Positions 1 through 8,890 of a stretch of 11,533 nucleotides of DNA are shown piece by piece. Location of the stretch: the NCBI GenBank assembly GCA_004151065.3, contig NWUY0300028405.1, positions 4,161-15,693 of the forward strand, written 5' to 3'. This stretch comes from Larix sibirica (lineage: Eukaryota; Streptophyta; Pinopsida; Pinales; Pinaceae). Each line of letters begins with the position of its first letter. Positions within the stretch are counted from its first letter, which is position 1. The notes under the pieces are model-generated. The model saw nothing but the letters and a program-made list of their open reading frames with translations, was not told the DNA's origin and searched no databases. The translations under genes were made by a program, and so were the position numbers.

Positions 1-2085
1 TTTTGATAGTTTGGTAAGGGGGAAATCATATGTTTTGGTTCACCTATTTCTGATCATTTATGGGTTATGAGACATGTTCCAATGCGTTCGGAGCGATGTT
101 TCCAATAAGGAATACCTTTTGTTTCTTGTATGACTGAGATATTGTTATTTTTGTGTGGCAGTGTTTCCTGTATTGAGATAAGCGCACCCCTGTTGATTTG
201 AGAGTACCTCTCTTATGGATATATGGCCTCAACTCGGGGGTGAATGTCATGTTTAAATATGCATGAGCATAACATGTCTATGGCAGGGTGGAATGTTGTC
301 CTATTGAAGCTAGTTTCCCATGATTGAGATGAGTATTCCTTATTATGTTTGTTTACTACATTTTCATGATATATGTGCTTATAGATCCGATTTCCTTATG
401 GAATGTATGGATGTAGGTGATAACCTTGATATATTATTTTATATGTCTGTAGATGATGCTTTTCATGTCTGAAATTGTTCATGTTTATATGCCTATGTTT
501 GGTAGTCAGAGATGAATATTTTACTATGTGCTTATTTACAATGTTCTGATGTACATGTGCTCATTGGAACCAGTTTTTGCTTATGGTTTGTATGGCTGTA
601 GGTGAAAACCATGAGATATTATGTTATTATCATCTTTATGGTTGTAGATGGAAGCCCTCACATCTGGTTTTACTTAATTTAATATCGTTGTAGGTGGCAT
701 CCAGTAGATCTAGTTTCTAGCTTGTCAATATGGTTGAACATGGCAGCCTGTGGATGTTTTATTTATATTGCTGGAGTTAGCATGCAAATATGATTTTGTT
801 ATTGGTTATATGGCTCTAGAATATATGATTAATTTATGTTATATTACTTGTTAAAATTTGGTTGATATTTGTTTACATTCATGTTTACATTTACCTTGCA
901 TAGCATGTGCAAATGGAATATGAATTGTATCATACTTATCTTTAAGAAGGCTAATTGTTTTATTTATTTAGCTTGATGGCATGATGGCCCAGCCTTAGAT
1001 AACCTTATCCTACTGTGCATTTACCTTGATTCATCCTTCCCTTGGGTTCCGGGTGACCTTGGTCTTGGATTTGGGGTTGGTAACGTGGAAATTTTGGCAA
1101 TTAGGCCCCCTTCTGACCTCACACGTTAGGGGGCATTTGTTTTAGCTCAAATCGACATTTCTTTGTCTGTGATGACTATTTAAAAGATGACATTTTAGTG
1201 TCACTGATAATTCACAAAAATGGAAATTAAAAGATGGAAGACCCTATGATTTGACTCCTTATGAAGGATCTAATCGTTAAAAGCAAGATCCCATCTCATT
1301 TTCCATTGATTCCATGAAGTTGCAACTAAAATTGCACGCACACTTTCTACACTAGAAACATGTGAGTCACACGTAGGTTTCTCTTGAGCAAGGCATAAGT
1401 GCCTCCAAAAATCATGAAAAAGATATAAAATTTCAAAATTTGAGAAGTTATTGAAATTTCAGATAGTTTAGGGCTCAGTTGTAACTCTCTAAACTAATTG
1501 GTAACCATCTGCAACTATCTCCATCAATCATAAAAGGAGATGAGATGAACCAAGGAGGGGACACCCATATTGCATCATTACGCTGAGGGAATCTTGCAAT
1601 CATATTACATCCATCCCTCACCCCATGTTAGTGACCCCTATCCCTGACCATTGTCTCCTCGAGTGTTGAAGTCACCATCTTCATGTGATTTCTCCCTTGC
1701 ATACATTTGAAAGAGTGGAATTGGGATCGTTGGTGTACGAGAGCAAAGGAATCTAATATTATGTTCTAAAGGTGTCGAACGATGGAAGAGGTAATATCTT
1801 TGTATCATTCCATCATAATAGATATTTGACATCCTTCCCTCTCCCAAACTAAAAGCGTTATGTTTGGTTGATTATCAATGAAAACTATTTATATGTCATG
1901 AAAGCATCATTCAAGTTTATTGATATTATGTATATGTTTTTATAATTCTTAGTTATTGTCATTGTAACCAAAAGCTTTGAGAAAGGTGTTTATTTATGGT
2001 TTTTCAAGTTGGGACAACATCTTGAGGAGAAGATCGAAAAAGTTAAAGAGGAGTAGCGAGGATCAACCTTCATAAATAAGGTGCA
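1..2085. other. Non-coding A/T-rich flank, possibly 3' LTR U3 (copy 1)
   Basis: I find no protein motif on either strand. The short open frames here are isolated and carry no recognisable domain. The left kilobase is T-rich on the plus strand and holds a degenerate repeat (366-605). Around 1081-1133 there are small inverted repeats (TAACGTG/CACGTTA and CCCCCT/AGGGGG). A TATA-like ATAAAAGG lies at 1530-1537. If the purine tract at 2086 is the polypurine tract, this region would be the start of a long 3' LTR on the minus strand. It could equally be unrelated repetitive DNA. Confidence 0.4.
366..605. repeat. Degenerate tandem repeat, period about 184 bp (copy 1)
   Basis: The block at about 369-420 (ATGTGCTTATAGATCC... 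to GTATGGATGTAGGTGA) is echoed at about 552-605 (ATGTGCTCATTGGAACC... to GTATGGCTGTAGGTGA). Shorter echoes of TGTAGATGG and TGTAGGTGG occur at about 449, 645 and 690. It is an old, eroded internal repeat without coding content. Confidence 0.5.
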
Positions 2086-2110
2086 TCTCTTCTTTCTCTC
2101 TCTCTTCCTT
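2086..2110 (-). other. 25-base purine tract, candidate polypurine tract (copy 1)
   Basis: On the minus strand these are 25 uninterrupted purines followed directly by TGCACC. A polypurine tract just before a TG dinucleotide is where an LTR element starts its plus strand and where the 3' LTR begins. The location downstream of the integrase remnant fits. The 5' end of the 5' LTR lies outside the window, so the match cannot be checked here. Confidence 0.4.
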
Positions 2111-2229
2111 ATCTATCTATGTTTGCTTGCTTGAGACTTTACATATGGTTGATTTTATTGTATGAGATTCTGATTAGAGCCTATAGAATTGATTATTTAA
2201 CCAATTCTACTCAACCTAGTATGTTGGTG

Positions 2230-2582
2230 ACCTCGTTCTAGTCATAGGATCAATTTTCGTACAACATTTATGCCTTCCCCCCAAAATGATCATTTGATCC
2301 TTTCATATGTCTTAAGGAATCTTGAATGATAGACGATGGGGGGTGAATGGAGCTCAGATAACACCTATGATTTCAATGATGCTTTCTCGTACAAATATAT
2401 ATGTCCCTTATGACGAAGCTCATGATTGTGCCAAGTGTAACATGGATATGCATGGGATTCTTGTTGAAGTTGTTGGATCATGGTAGCGAGAATGGGATAT
2501 GTCAACCATTCATTAAGAACGACATTCAACCAGTCTGCAATGACGAAGGATAGGGAAAAGAAGGAACCTTATTCTTAAAAAC
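2230..2582 (-). pseudogene. RNase H-integrase linker and integrase zinc-binding fragment (copy 1)
   Basis: Integrase inserts element DNA into the host chromosome. The minus strand reads DWLNVVLNEWLTYPIL, MIQQLQQESHAYPCYTWHNH and ELRHKGHIYLYEKASLKS, the typical linker after gypsy RNase H. Next comes LSELHSPPIVYHSRFLKTYE, which holds the two histidines of the HHCC zinc-binding domain, then a TGA and SFWGEGI. The two cysteines are not readable; an eroded trace may lie near 2235-2250. No DDE catalytic core follows. Only about 120 bases separate this point from the purine tract at 2086-2110, so integrase is truncated. Confidence 0.75.
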
Positions 2583-2783
2583 GTCAAGAGAGAGCATCTG
2601 CTACCACATTATCCCATCCTTCCAATAAATTGTTGTATAGTCATATCCCAACATTTTGGTGACTCATTTTTGTTGCTCGGGGGAGGAGTTTATTTGTTGC
2701 ACAAAGTATTTCAAGCTACGATGATCGATTTTGATTTGGAAGCGTTGTCGAAGTACGTATGGACGCCAGATGTCCATAACATG
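2583..2783 (-). pseudogene. RNase H, C-terminal part (copy 1)
   Basis: RNase H removes the RNA strand during reverse transcription. The minus strand reads WRPYVLRQRFQIKIDHRS then SLKYFVQQINSSPEQQK, a TGA where tryptophan is usual, and VTKMLGYDYTTIYWKDG. One frame over, DNVVADALS follows, with TGA where the family has arginine. The aspartates of IDHRS and VADALS correspond to catalytic positions of gypsy RNase H. The N-terminal part, with the first catalytic residues, was lost in the deletion that fuses this segment to RT. Confidence 0.8.
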
Positions 2784-3508
2784 CAAGATGTCATAAAAAA
2801 TACGAGGACAAATTTATGCATAAAGGATTTAAATATTGTGTTTATCATACTTTGAAAGGTGGAGGGTGCATTGCAAAGGCCAAAGGCCATCACCAAGAAC
2901 TCATAATGGACTCCATTAGTGAAAGAAGTAGTTTTGGGAATATACACCTCCTTTGTGCAAATTTGATGACAGCCTGAGTGGCGATCAAGTTTTTGAAGAA
3001 GTGAGCACCCTTGAGCTCATCCAGAAATTCATCAGTGATAGGAATGGGAAAATTGTCCTTCACTATCAACTTGTTCAAAGCATGGAAGTCGAGACACATG
3101 CACCAACTTTCTTCTTTCTTGGAGACCATAACAATTAGGGAGAATAGGGACCAGTACTGGGGCAGATGGCACTAAAAATTAACAACTTCTGAATGATCTT
3201 TTCAATTTCATTTTTTGGGCAAATGGATGACAATATAGGAGTACATTGGGAGGGAGGATACTAGGTATGAGCGGAATTGAATGACCATGCTCACCACGGG
3301 GAGGCAACAATCCTTTGGGAGTGTCAAAGATGGATTGGTGCTTGTCTAAAACTGACTACCTGTCAAAAGGAATGGGTTGAGAAGGAGTCTCACAATATCG
3401 AATAGCATGGAATTGTGCCATAATGCCCAAATGGCCCTTTTTAATAACCTTTTCCATACACCGTGAATTGATAATGTCTATAGATCTCGTTGTAATTCAT
3501 TTAAGAGT
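2784..3508 (-). pseudogene. Protease-RT linker and reverse transcriptase, fingers/palm (copy 1)
   Basis: Reverse transcriptase copies element RNA into DNA. From about 3340 the minus strand shows FDTPKGLLPPRGEHGHSIPL, the conserved entry to gypsy RT. SWCMCLDFHALNKL and KDNFPIPITDEFLDELKGA follow (about 3105-3005), then, one frame over, LDRHSGCHQI with the first catalytic Asp. FTNGVHYEFLVM and LCNAPSTFQSMINTIF come next. The FxDD active-site box is broken by a one-base shift in an A/T run at 2793-2800, so the frame reads VFFMTSC. Another shift lies at 2990-2994 and further breaks near 3210 and 3140. RT thumb and connection are absent, because the sequence jumps to RNase H near 2768-2783. Confidence 0.85.
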
Positions 3509-4222
3509 TTATTTATGCCCTGCTTGTTGGAAACTCAGGTATAAGGCATTGAAATCCATGGTTATAGGGTCTAATGTTTGTAACCATTCAACACCCAAGG
3601 AAATATCACAACCACCCAAGTTAATAGCAAACATGTGGGTTTTGAGGGAATAATCATCAATTTGAAGCTGCACATTTTCACAACCCCCACATGTCATAGC
3701 TCCTTCACTTGAAATCACGATTTGGAAGTTGTTCACAACATGGATGCAGTAGTGTATTTCTTGAGTAACCCGATGATGAATAAAGTTATGCATGCTACCA
3801 CTGTCAATTAAGAAGATGACCTTGTGATGTTTGAGATGGCCAATTAAATTGAGGGTTTTGGGAGCAAAAAGACTTGTCAAGGCATGCAAATAGATGCGGG
3901 GTTCCTCCTTTGGTATATAAGGCCAATGAATGTCTTCCATAGGCGTATGGGGGACTTCATGGGTGCTACCGTCAATGTCCTCTAAAATGGCCATAATGAG
4001 TTTTTGCTCCTTACATTTATGTCCAACGGAATAGTTATCATCATAGTTGTAGCAAAGATCTTTGAGTTGGAGCTCTACCATTTCCGATCGGGTTAAATTT
4101 TGGATCGTGAGAGGTGGAGAGGATGAAGAAGGATTAGTGGAAGGGAAAATAGGTGGAAATGGATATGGAATAATTGGGGCCTTTTTATTTGAGCGTTCAT
4201 CAAATTTTGGGCTCCTTGCCAT
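3509..4222 (-). pseudogene. gag C-terminus, zinc knuckle and aspartic protease (copy 1), 237-codon open frame
   Basis: This is the longest open frame in the copy, but its ATG overlaps the LQW codon of gag in another frame, so it is a relic of a longer polyprotein. Residues 10-45 are Pro/Ser-rich, as in the spacer before gypsy zinc knuckles. Residues 57-70 read CYNYDDNYSVGHKC: a knuckle whose second cysteine is tyrosine, so zinc binding is doubtful. The protease spans about 118-232. LIDSGSMHNFI at 138-148 has the catalytic DSG (Asp140), and LGVEWLQTLDPITMDF at 209-224 is the conserved C-terminal motif. Protease would cleave the Gag-Pol polyprotein. The DSG loop is intact, but no full-length precursor can be made. 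Confidence 0.85.
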
Positions 4223-4686
4223 TGCAAGTGTTTAGGATCTAAATATAAGACGCCAACTCTAAGTTTCATCATATCATATGTGATGCCATGCAAAGAAAAG
4301 TAGTGTTCCATCTGGGTGACCCATCCTATGGGGTTTGACCCATTGAATTCAGTGAGATCAACTTTAGGAGGTCTTTACCACATGTGAGTCATCGGATCAT
4401 CATAGACAAGTGGAATGGAGTGAGGCCCATGGGGATTGGATGAATCAAATCCTTCCTTATGGGAAGGTTGTTCTGTTGCTGGGTATCCTAAAGATGATGA
4501 AGAAAAGAGTGTCATTAATTGGGTTAGTTGGTCAAAAAGTGACTCTAATCTGGTAATCTTGCCACAAATGCCAACAAGATTTTGTGGAGTAGAGGAGTGG
4601 TTGTGGTTTAACTTGTGTTCCAACTCATCATATGTTTATTGGTCGGAATCTTTTTGGGAGAGCTCACCTTCTTGAGTGTTAGCCAT
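4219..4686 (-). pseudogene. gag: gag, N-terminal part (copy 1), Ty3/gypsy capsid gene remnant
   Basis: Gag forms the virus-like particle that packages element RNA. I place the start at the ATG at 4684-4686, which opens MANTQEGELSQKDS and stays in frame with later gag motifs. An in-frame TAA follows at codon 17 (4636-4638) and a second at 4375-4377. Between them is a helix-prone segment with LVGICGKITRLESLFDQL. After the second stop the frame continues through DLTEFNGSNPIGWVTQME, HYFSLHGI and LDPKHLQW, the hallmark start of the retrotransposon gag domain. At the LQW tryptophan (4219-4221) the frame breaks and more than 100 residues of the domain are missing. Function is lost in this copy. Confidence 0.8.
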
Positions 4687-5346
4687 TAAAGGAAATGGAT
4701 CCACAAAAAGGGGTACATAAGAGAGGTACCAAGGTGATCAACATAGTGCAAGGATTGTGATGAAATAAGGGTGAAGGAAGAACTCAGACTCCCTTCTCTC
4801 TCTCTCTCTCTCTCTTGTTTTTTTAATCCTTTTACAAGGCTTCTAGGGTCCTAAGGGTAAGGGAGTGTTAGGTGCTATAGCTCTTTGATATACTTGCAGA
4901 CTCCAACGATAGTATTTGACCCAATATTTTATGAAGGCACTAACTAAGGAGGCTCGATCATGCCCTTAGCTATACTACCGAACTACCTAGATACCTGAGA
5001 GTAATATTTTGGAGTGATGTGTTTGGTGCTTCTATAACACCTAGATGATCAATTGGATTATCTAAAGTTGGTTTCAAATTTCCCAGGGTACTTCCGATAT
5101 ACTCGAGGGTATGTGGAAGTGAAATTCCATATAGAGGTGTTGTTTAATGCAACACTATTTGAAAGGGTGTCAACATAGGTTACAACGATGTCCAACAAAT
5201 GTGACTAAGTACCAACAATATTCTTTGTGTATGCTTCCCAAACCATAGGTTTACCCACTTAATTGCATATCACTATGTTATTTATAGATGCTAGAACACG
5301 TCTCTAGCCTAAAATAAAATTCTAAAATTTTTTAGTTAAGGAAAGT
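4687..5346 (-). other. Untranslated leader of the retroelement (copy 1)
   Basis: Equivalent of 10072-10731. It differs at three sites, all within about 120 bases of the N at 5362. No gene is visible. Confidence 0.6.
4795..4814. repeat. (TC)10 microsatellite, copy 1
   Basis: Ten TC units on the plus strand, (GA)10 in element orientation, inside the leader upstream of gag. Confidence 0.95.
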
Positions 5347-5358
5347 GCTTTGATATCA
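5347..5358 (-). other. Primer-binding site, tRNA-iMet type (copy 1)
   Basis: Identical 12-mer to that at 10732-10743. The adjoining LTR is missing: the N at 5362 falls where the LTR would begin. Confidence 0.75.
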
Positions 5359-5361
5359 TAT

Positions 5362-5362
5362 N
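5362..5362. other. Single N at junction of large repeat copies
   Basis: One undetermined base lies between the end of repeat copy 1 and a 24-base stretch leading into copy 2. A single N exactly at a repeat restart is typical of a join between contigs rather than an ambiguous base call. Confidence 0.9.
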
Positions 5363-5386
5363 GATGGAGAAAGGTGTAGTTGTGGT
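5363..5386. other. 24-base segment before repeat copy 2, seen once
   Basis: This purine- and T-rich stretch follows the N and runs into the repeat. It probably corresponds to sequence just left of the window start in copy 1. If so, the repeat is at least 24 bases longer than shown. It has no coding signal. Confidence 0.6.
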
Positions 5387-7467
5387 TTTTGATAGTTTGG
5401 TAAGGGGGAAATCATATGTTCTGGTTCACGTATTTCTGATCATTTATGGGTTATGAGACATGTTCCATTGCGTTCAGAGCGATGTTTCCAATAAGGAATA
5501 CCTTTTTTTTCTTGTATGACTGAGATATTGTTATGTTTGTGTGGCAGTGTTTCCTGTATTGAGATAAGCGCACCCTTGTTGATTTGAGAGTACCTCTCCT
5601 ATGGATATATGGCCTCAACGCGGGGGTGAATGTCATTTTTAAAGATGCATGAGCATAACATGTCTATGGCAGGGTGGATGTCCTATTGAAGCTAGTTTCC
5701 CATGATTGAGATGAGTATTCCTTATTATGTTTGTTTACTGCATTTTCATGATATATGTGCTTATAGATCCGATTTCCTTATGGAATGTATGGATGTAGGT
5801 GATAACCTTGATATATTATTTTATATGTCTGTAGATGATGCTTTTCATGTCTGAAATTGTTCATGTTTATATGCCTATGTTTGGTAGTCAGAGATGAATA
5901 TTTTACTATGTGCTTATTTACAATGTTCTGATGTACATGTGCTCATTGGAACCAGTTTTTGCTTATGGTTTGTATGGCTGTAGGTGAAAACCATGAGATA
6001 TTATGTTATTATCATCTTTATGGTTGTAGATGGAAGCCCTCACATCTGGTTTTACTTAATTTAATATCGTTGTAGGTGGCATCCAGTAGATCTAGTTTCT
6101 AGCTTGTCAATATGGTTGAACATGGCAGCCTGTGGATGTTTTATTTATATTGCTGGAGTTAGCATGCAAATATGATTTTGTTATTGGTTATATGGCTCTA
6201 GAATATATGATTAATTTATGTTATATTACTTGTTAAAATTTGGTTGATATTTGTTTACATTCATGTTTACATTTACCTTGCATAGCATGTGCAAATGGAA
6301 TATGAATTGTATCATACTTATCTTTAAGAAGGCTAATTGTTTTATTTATTTAGCTTGATGGCATGATGGCCCAGCCTTAGATAACCTTATCCTACTGTGC
6401 ATTTACCTTGATTCATCCTTCCCTTGGGTTCCGGGTGACCTTGGTCTTGGATTTGGGGTTGGTAACGTGGAAATTTTGGCAATTAGGCCCCCTTCTGACC
6501 TCACACGTTAGGGGGCATTTGTTTTAGCTCAAATCGACATTTCTTTGTCTGTGATGACTATTTAAAAGATGACATTTTAGTGTCACTGATAATTCACAAA
6601 AATGGAAATTAAAAGATGGAAGACCCTATGATTTGACTCCTTATGAAGGATCTAATCGTTAAAAGCAAGATCCCATCTCATTTTCCATTGATTCCATGAA
6701 GTTGCAACTAAAATTGCACGCACACTTTCTACACTAGAAACATGTGAGTCACACGTAGGTTTCTCTTGAGCAAGGCATAAGTGCCTCCAAAAATCATGAA
6801 AAAGATATAAAATTTCAAAATTTGAGAAGTTATTGAAATTTCAAATAGTTTAGGGCTCAGTTGTAACTCTCTAAACTAATTGGTAACCATCTGCAACTAT
6901 CTCCATCAATCATAAAAGGAGATGAGATGAACCAAGGAGGGGACACCCATATTGCATCATTACGCTGAGGGAATCTTGCAATCATATTACATCCATCCCT
7001 CACCCCATGTTAGTGACCCCTATCCCTGACCATTGTCTCCTCGAGTGTTGAAGTCACCATCTTCATGTGATTTCTCCCTTGCATACATTTGAAAGAGTGG
7101 AATTGGGATCGTTGGTGTACGAGAGCAAAGGAATCTAATATTATGTTCTAAAGGTGTCGAACGATTGAAGAGGTAATATCTTTGTATCATTCCATCATAA
7201 TAGATATTTGACATCTTTCCCTCTCCCAAACTAAAAGCGTTATGTTTGGTTGATTATCAATGAAAACTATTTATATGTCATGAAAGCATCATTCAAGTTT
7301 ATTGATATTATGTATATGTTTTTATAATTCTTAGTTATTGTCATTGTAACCAAAAGCTTTGAGAAAGGTGTTTATTTATGGTTTTTCAAGTTGGGACAAC
7401 ATCTTGAGGAGAAGATCGAAAAAGTTAAAGAGGAGTAGCGAGGATCAACCTTCATAAATAAGGTGCA
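5387..7467. other. Non-coding A/T-rich flank, possibly 3' LTR U3 (copy 2)
   Basis: Counterpart of 1-2085. The first 300 bases carry 11 substitutions and a 4-bp deletion relative to copy 1; the rest carries about four substitutions. No gene is visible. Confidence 0.4.
5748..5987. repeat. Degenerate tandem repeat, period about 184 bp (copy 2)
   Basis: Same degenerate repeat as 366-605, carried within the second large copy. Confidence 0.5.
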
Positions 7468-7492
7468 TCTCTTCTTTCTCTCTCTCTTCCTT
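7468..7492 (-). other. 25-base purine tract, candidate polypurine tract (copy 2)
   Basis: Same tract and flanks as 2086-2110. Confidence 0.4.
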
Positions 7493-7611
7493 ATCTATCT
7501 ATGTTTGCTTGCTTGAGACTTTACATATGGTTGATTTTATTGTATGAGATTCTGATTAGAGCCTATAGAATTGATTATTTAACCAATTCTACTCAACCTA
7601 GTATGTTGGTG

Positions 7612-7964
7612 ACCTCGTTCTAGTCATAGGATCAATTTTCGTACAACATTTATGCCTTCCCCCCAAAATGATCATTTGATCCTTTCATATGTCTTAAGGA
7701 ATCTTGAATGATAGACGATGGGGGGTGAATGGAGCTCAGATAACACCTATGATTTCAATGATGCTTTCTCGTACAAATATATATGTCCCTTATGACGAAG
7801 CTCATGATTGTGCCAAGTGTAACATGGATATGCATGGGATTCTTGTTGAAGTTGTTGGATCATGGTAGCGAGAATGGGATATGTCAACCATTCATTAAGA
7901 ACGACATTCAACCAGTCTGCAATGACGAAGGATAGGGAAAAGAAGGAACCTTATTCTTAAAAAC
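7612..7964 (-). pseudogene. RNase H-integrase linker and integrase zinc-binding fragment (copy 2)
   Basis: I see no base differences from 2230-2582. The same linker motifs, His pair, TGA and loss of the catalytic core are present. Confidence 0.75.
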
Positions 7965-8165
7965 GTCAAGAGAGAGCATCTGCTACCACATTATCCTATC
8001 CTTCCAATAAATTGTTGTATAGTCATATCCCAACATTTTGGTGACTCATTTTTGTTGCTCGGGGGAGGAGTTTATTTGTTGCACAAAGTATTTCAAGCTA
8101 CGATGATCGATTTTGATTTGGAAGCGTTGTCGAAGTACGTATGGACGCCAGATGTCCATAACATG
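7965..8165 (-). pseudogene. RNase H, C-terminal part (copy 2)
   Basis: Matches 2583-2783 apart from one substitution (plus-strand C to T at about 7997). The fusion to RT, the two TGA codons and the frame change are all present. Confidence 0.8.
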
Positions 8166-8890
8166 CAAGATGTCATAAAAAATACGAGGACAAATTTATG
8201 CATAAAGGATTTAAATATTGTGTTTATCATACTTTGAAAGGTGGAGGGTGCATTGCAAAGGTCAAAGGGCATCACCAAGAACTCATAATGGACTCCATTA
8301 GTGAAAGAAGTAGTTTTGGGAATATACACCTCCTTTGTGCAAATTTGATGACAGCCTGAGTGGCGATCAAGTTTTTGAAGAAGTGAGCACCCTTGAGCTC
8401 ATCCAGAAATTCATCAGTGATAGGAATGGGAAAATTGTCCTTCACTATCAACTTGTTCAAAGCATGGAAGTCGAGACACATGCACCAACTTTCTTCTTTC
8501 TTGGAGACCATAACAATTAGGGAGAATAGGGACCAGTACTGGGGCAGATGGCACTAACAATTAATAACTTCTGAATGATCTTTTCAATTTCATTTTTTGG
8601 GAAAATGGATGACAATATAGGAGTGCATTGGGAGGGAGGATACTAGGTATGAGCGGAATTGAATGACCATGCTCACCACGGGGAGGCAACAATCCTTTGG
8701 GAGTGTCAAAGATGGATTGGTGCTTGTCTAAAACTGACTACCTGTCAAAAGGAATGGGTTGAGAAGGAGTCTCACAATATCGAATGGCATGGAATTGTGC
8801 CACAATGCCCAAATGGCCCTTTTTAATAACCTTTTCCATACACCGTGAATTGATAATGTCTATAGATCTCGTTGTAATTCATTTAAGAGT
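8166..8890 (-). pseudogene. Protease-RT linker and reverse transcriptase, fingers/palm (copy 2)
   Basis: Same motifs and frame breaks as 2784-3508 (shifts at 8372-8376 and 8175-8182). Substitutions are denser here than elsewhere in the interior. The motif before LCNAPSTF reads MPFD, against MAFG in copy 1, from two base changes within nine bases. Near 8560-8626 and 8786-8804 there are six further differences. None repairs a frame. Confidence 0.85.

Larger units (their letters stand above)
1..5361. repeat. Large direct repeat, copy 1 (about 5.36 kb)
   Basis: This block is repeated in the same orientation at 5387-10746. I aligned the two by eye: 11 substitutions and one 4-bp indel (near 290) fall in the first 300 bases, and about 20 substitutions plus one 3-bp indel (near 4633) in the remaining 5 kb. 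The copy carries one decayed minus-strand Ty3/gypsy interior and about 2.2 kb of non-coding DNA on its left. It begins with the window, so its true left edge is not visible. Its right edge is the N at 5362, one base past the predicted LTR boundary. It could be a real tandem duplication, an allelic haplotig or an unmerged contig overlap; the N favours the last two. Confidence 0.95.

Noticed and set aside
65-250. 61-codon minus-strand open frame near the window start (also 5451-5636)
   Set aside because: It lies in the most variable part of the repeat, with several amino-acid changes between copies and no recognised motif. A chance open frame is the simpler reading.
1101-1145. TTA followed by GGGGGCATTTGTTT, resembling a PIF/Harbinger terminal repeat with a TTA target duplication
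   Set aside because: I found no matching inverted end and no transposase remnant nearby. A single 14-base resemblance is too weak.
1529-1560. TATA-like ATAAAAGG followed by GA-rich sequence, a possible plus-strand LTR promoter
   Set aside because: Without terminal repeats, a primer-binding site or a plus-strand interior, one A/T-rich octamer does not support an element in that orientation.
1638-1847. 69-codon minus-strand open frame in the left flank (also 7020-7229)
   Set aside because: Low-complexity composition with no recognised domain, isolated in non-coding DNA. The two versions differ only by scattered substitutions with no sign of constraint.
1985-2110. Possible plus-strand exon ending near AAG|GTGCAT
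   Set aside because: The reading frame is interrupted by TAG at about 2054 and shows no known domain. The following pyrimidine run is better read as the purine tract of the minus-strand element.
2953-3138. Plus-strand open frames opposite RT and protease (also 2670-2855, 3423-3653, 4436-4675 and their second copies)
   Set aside because: They are antisense shadows of the minus-strand gag-pol remnants, whose motifs are recognisable.
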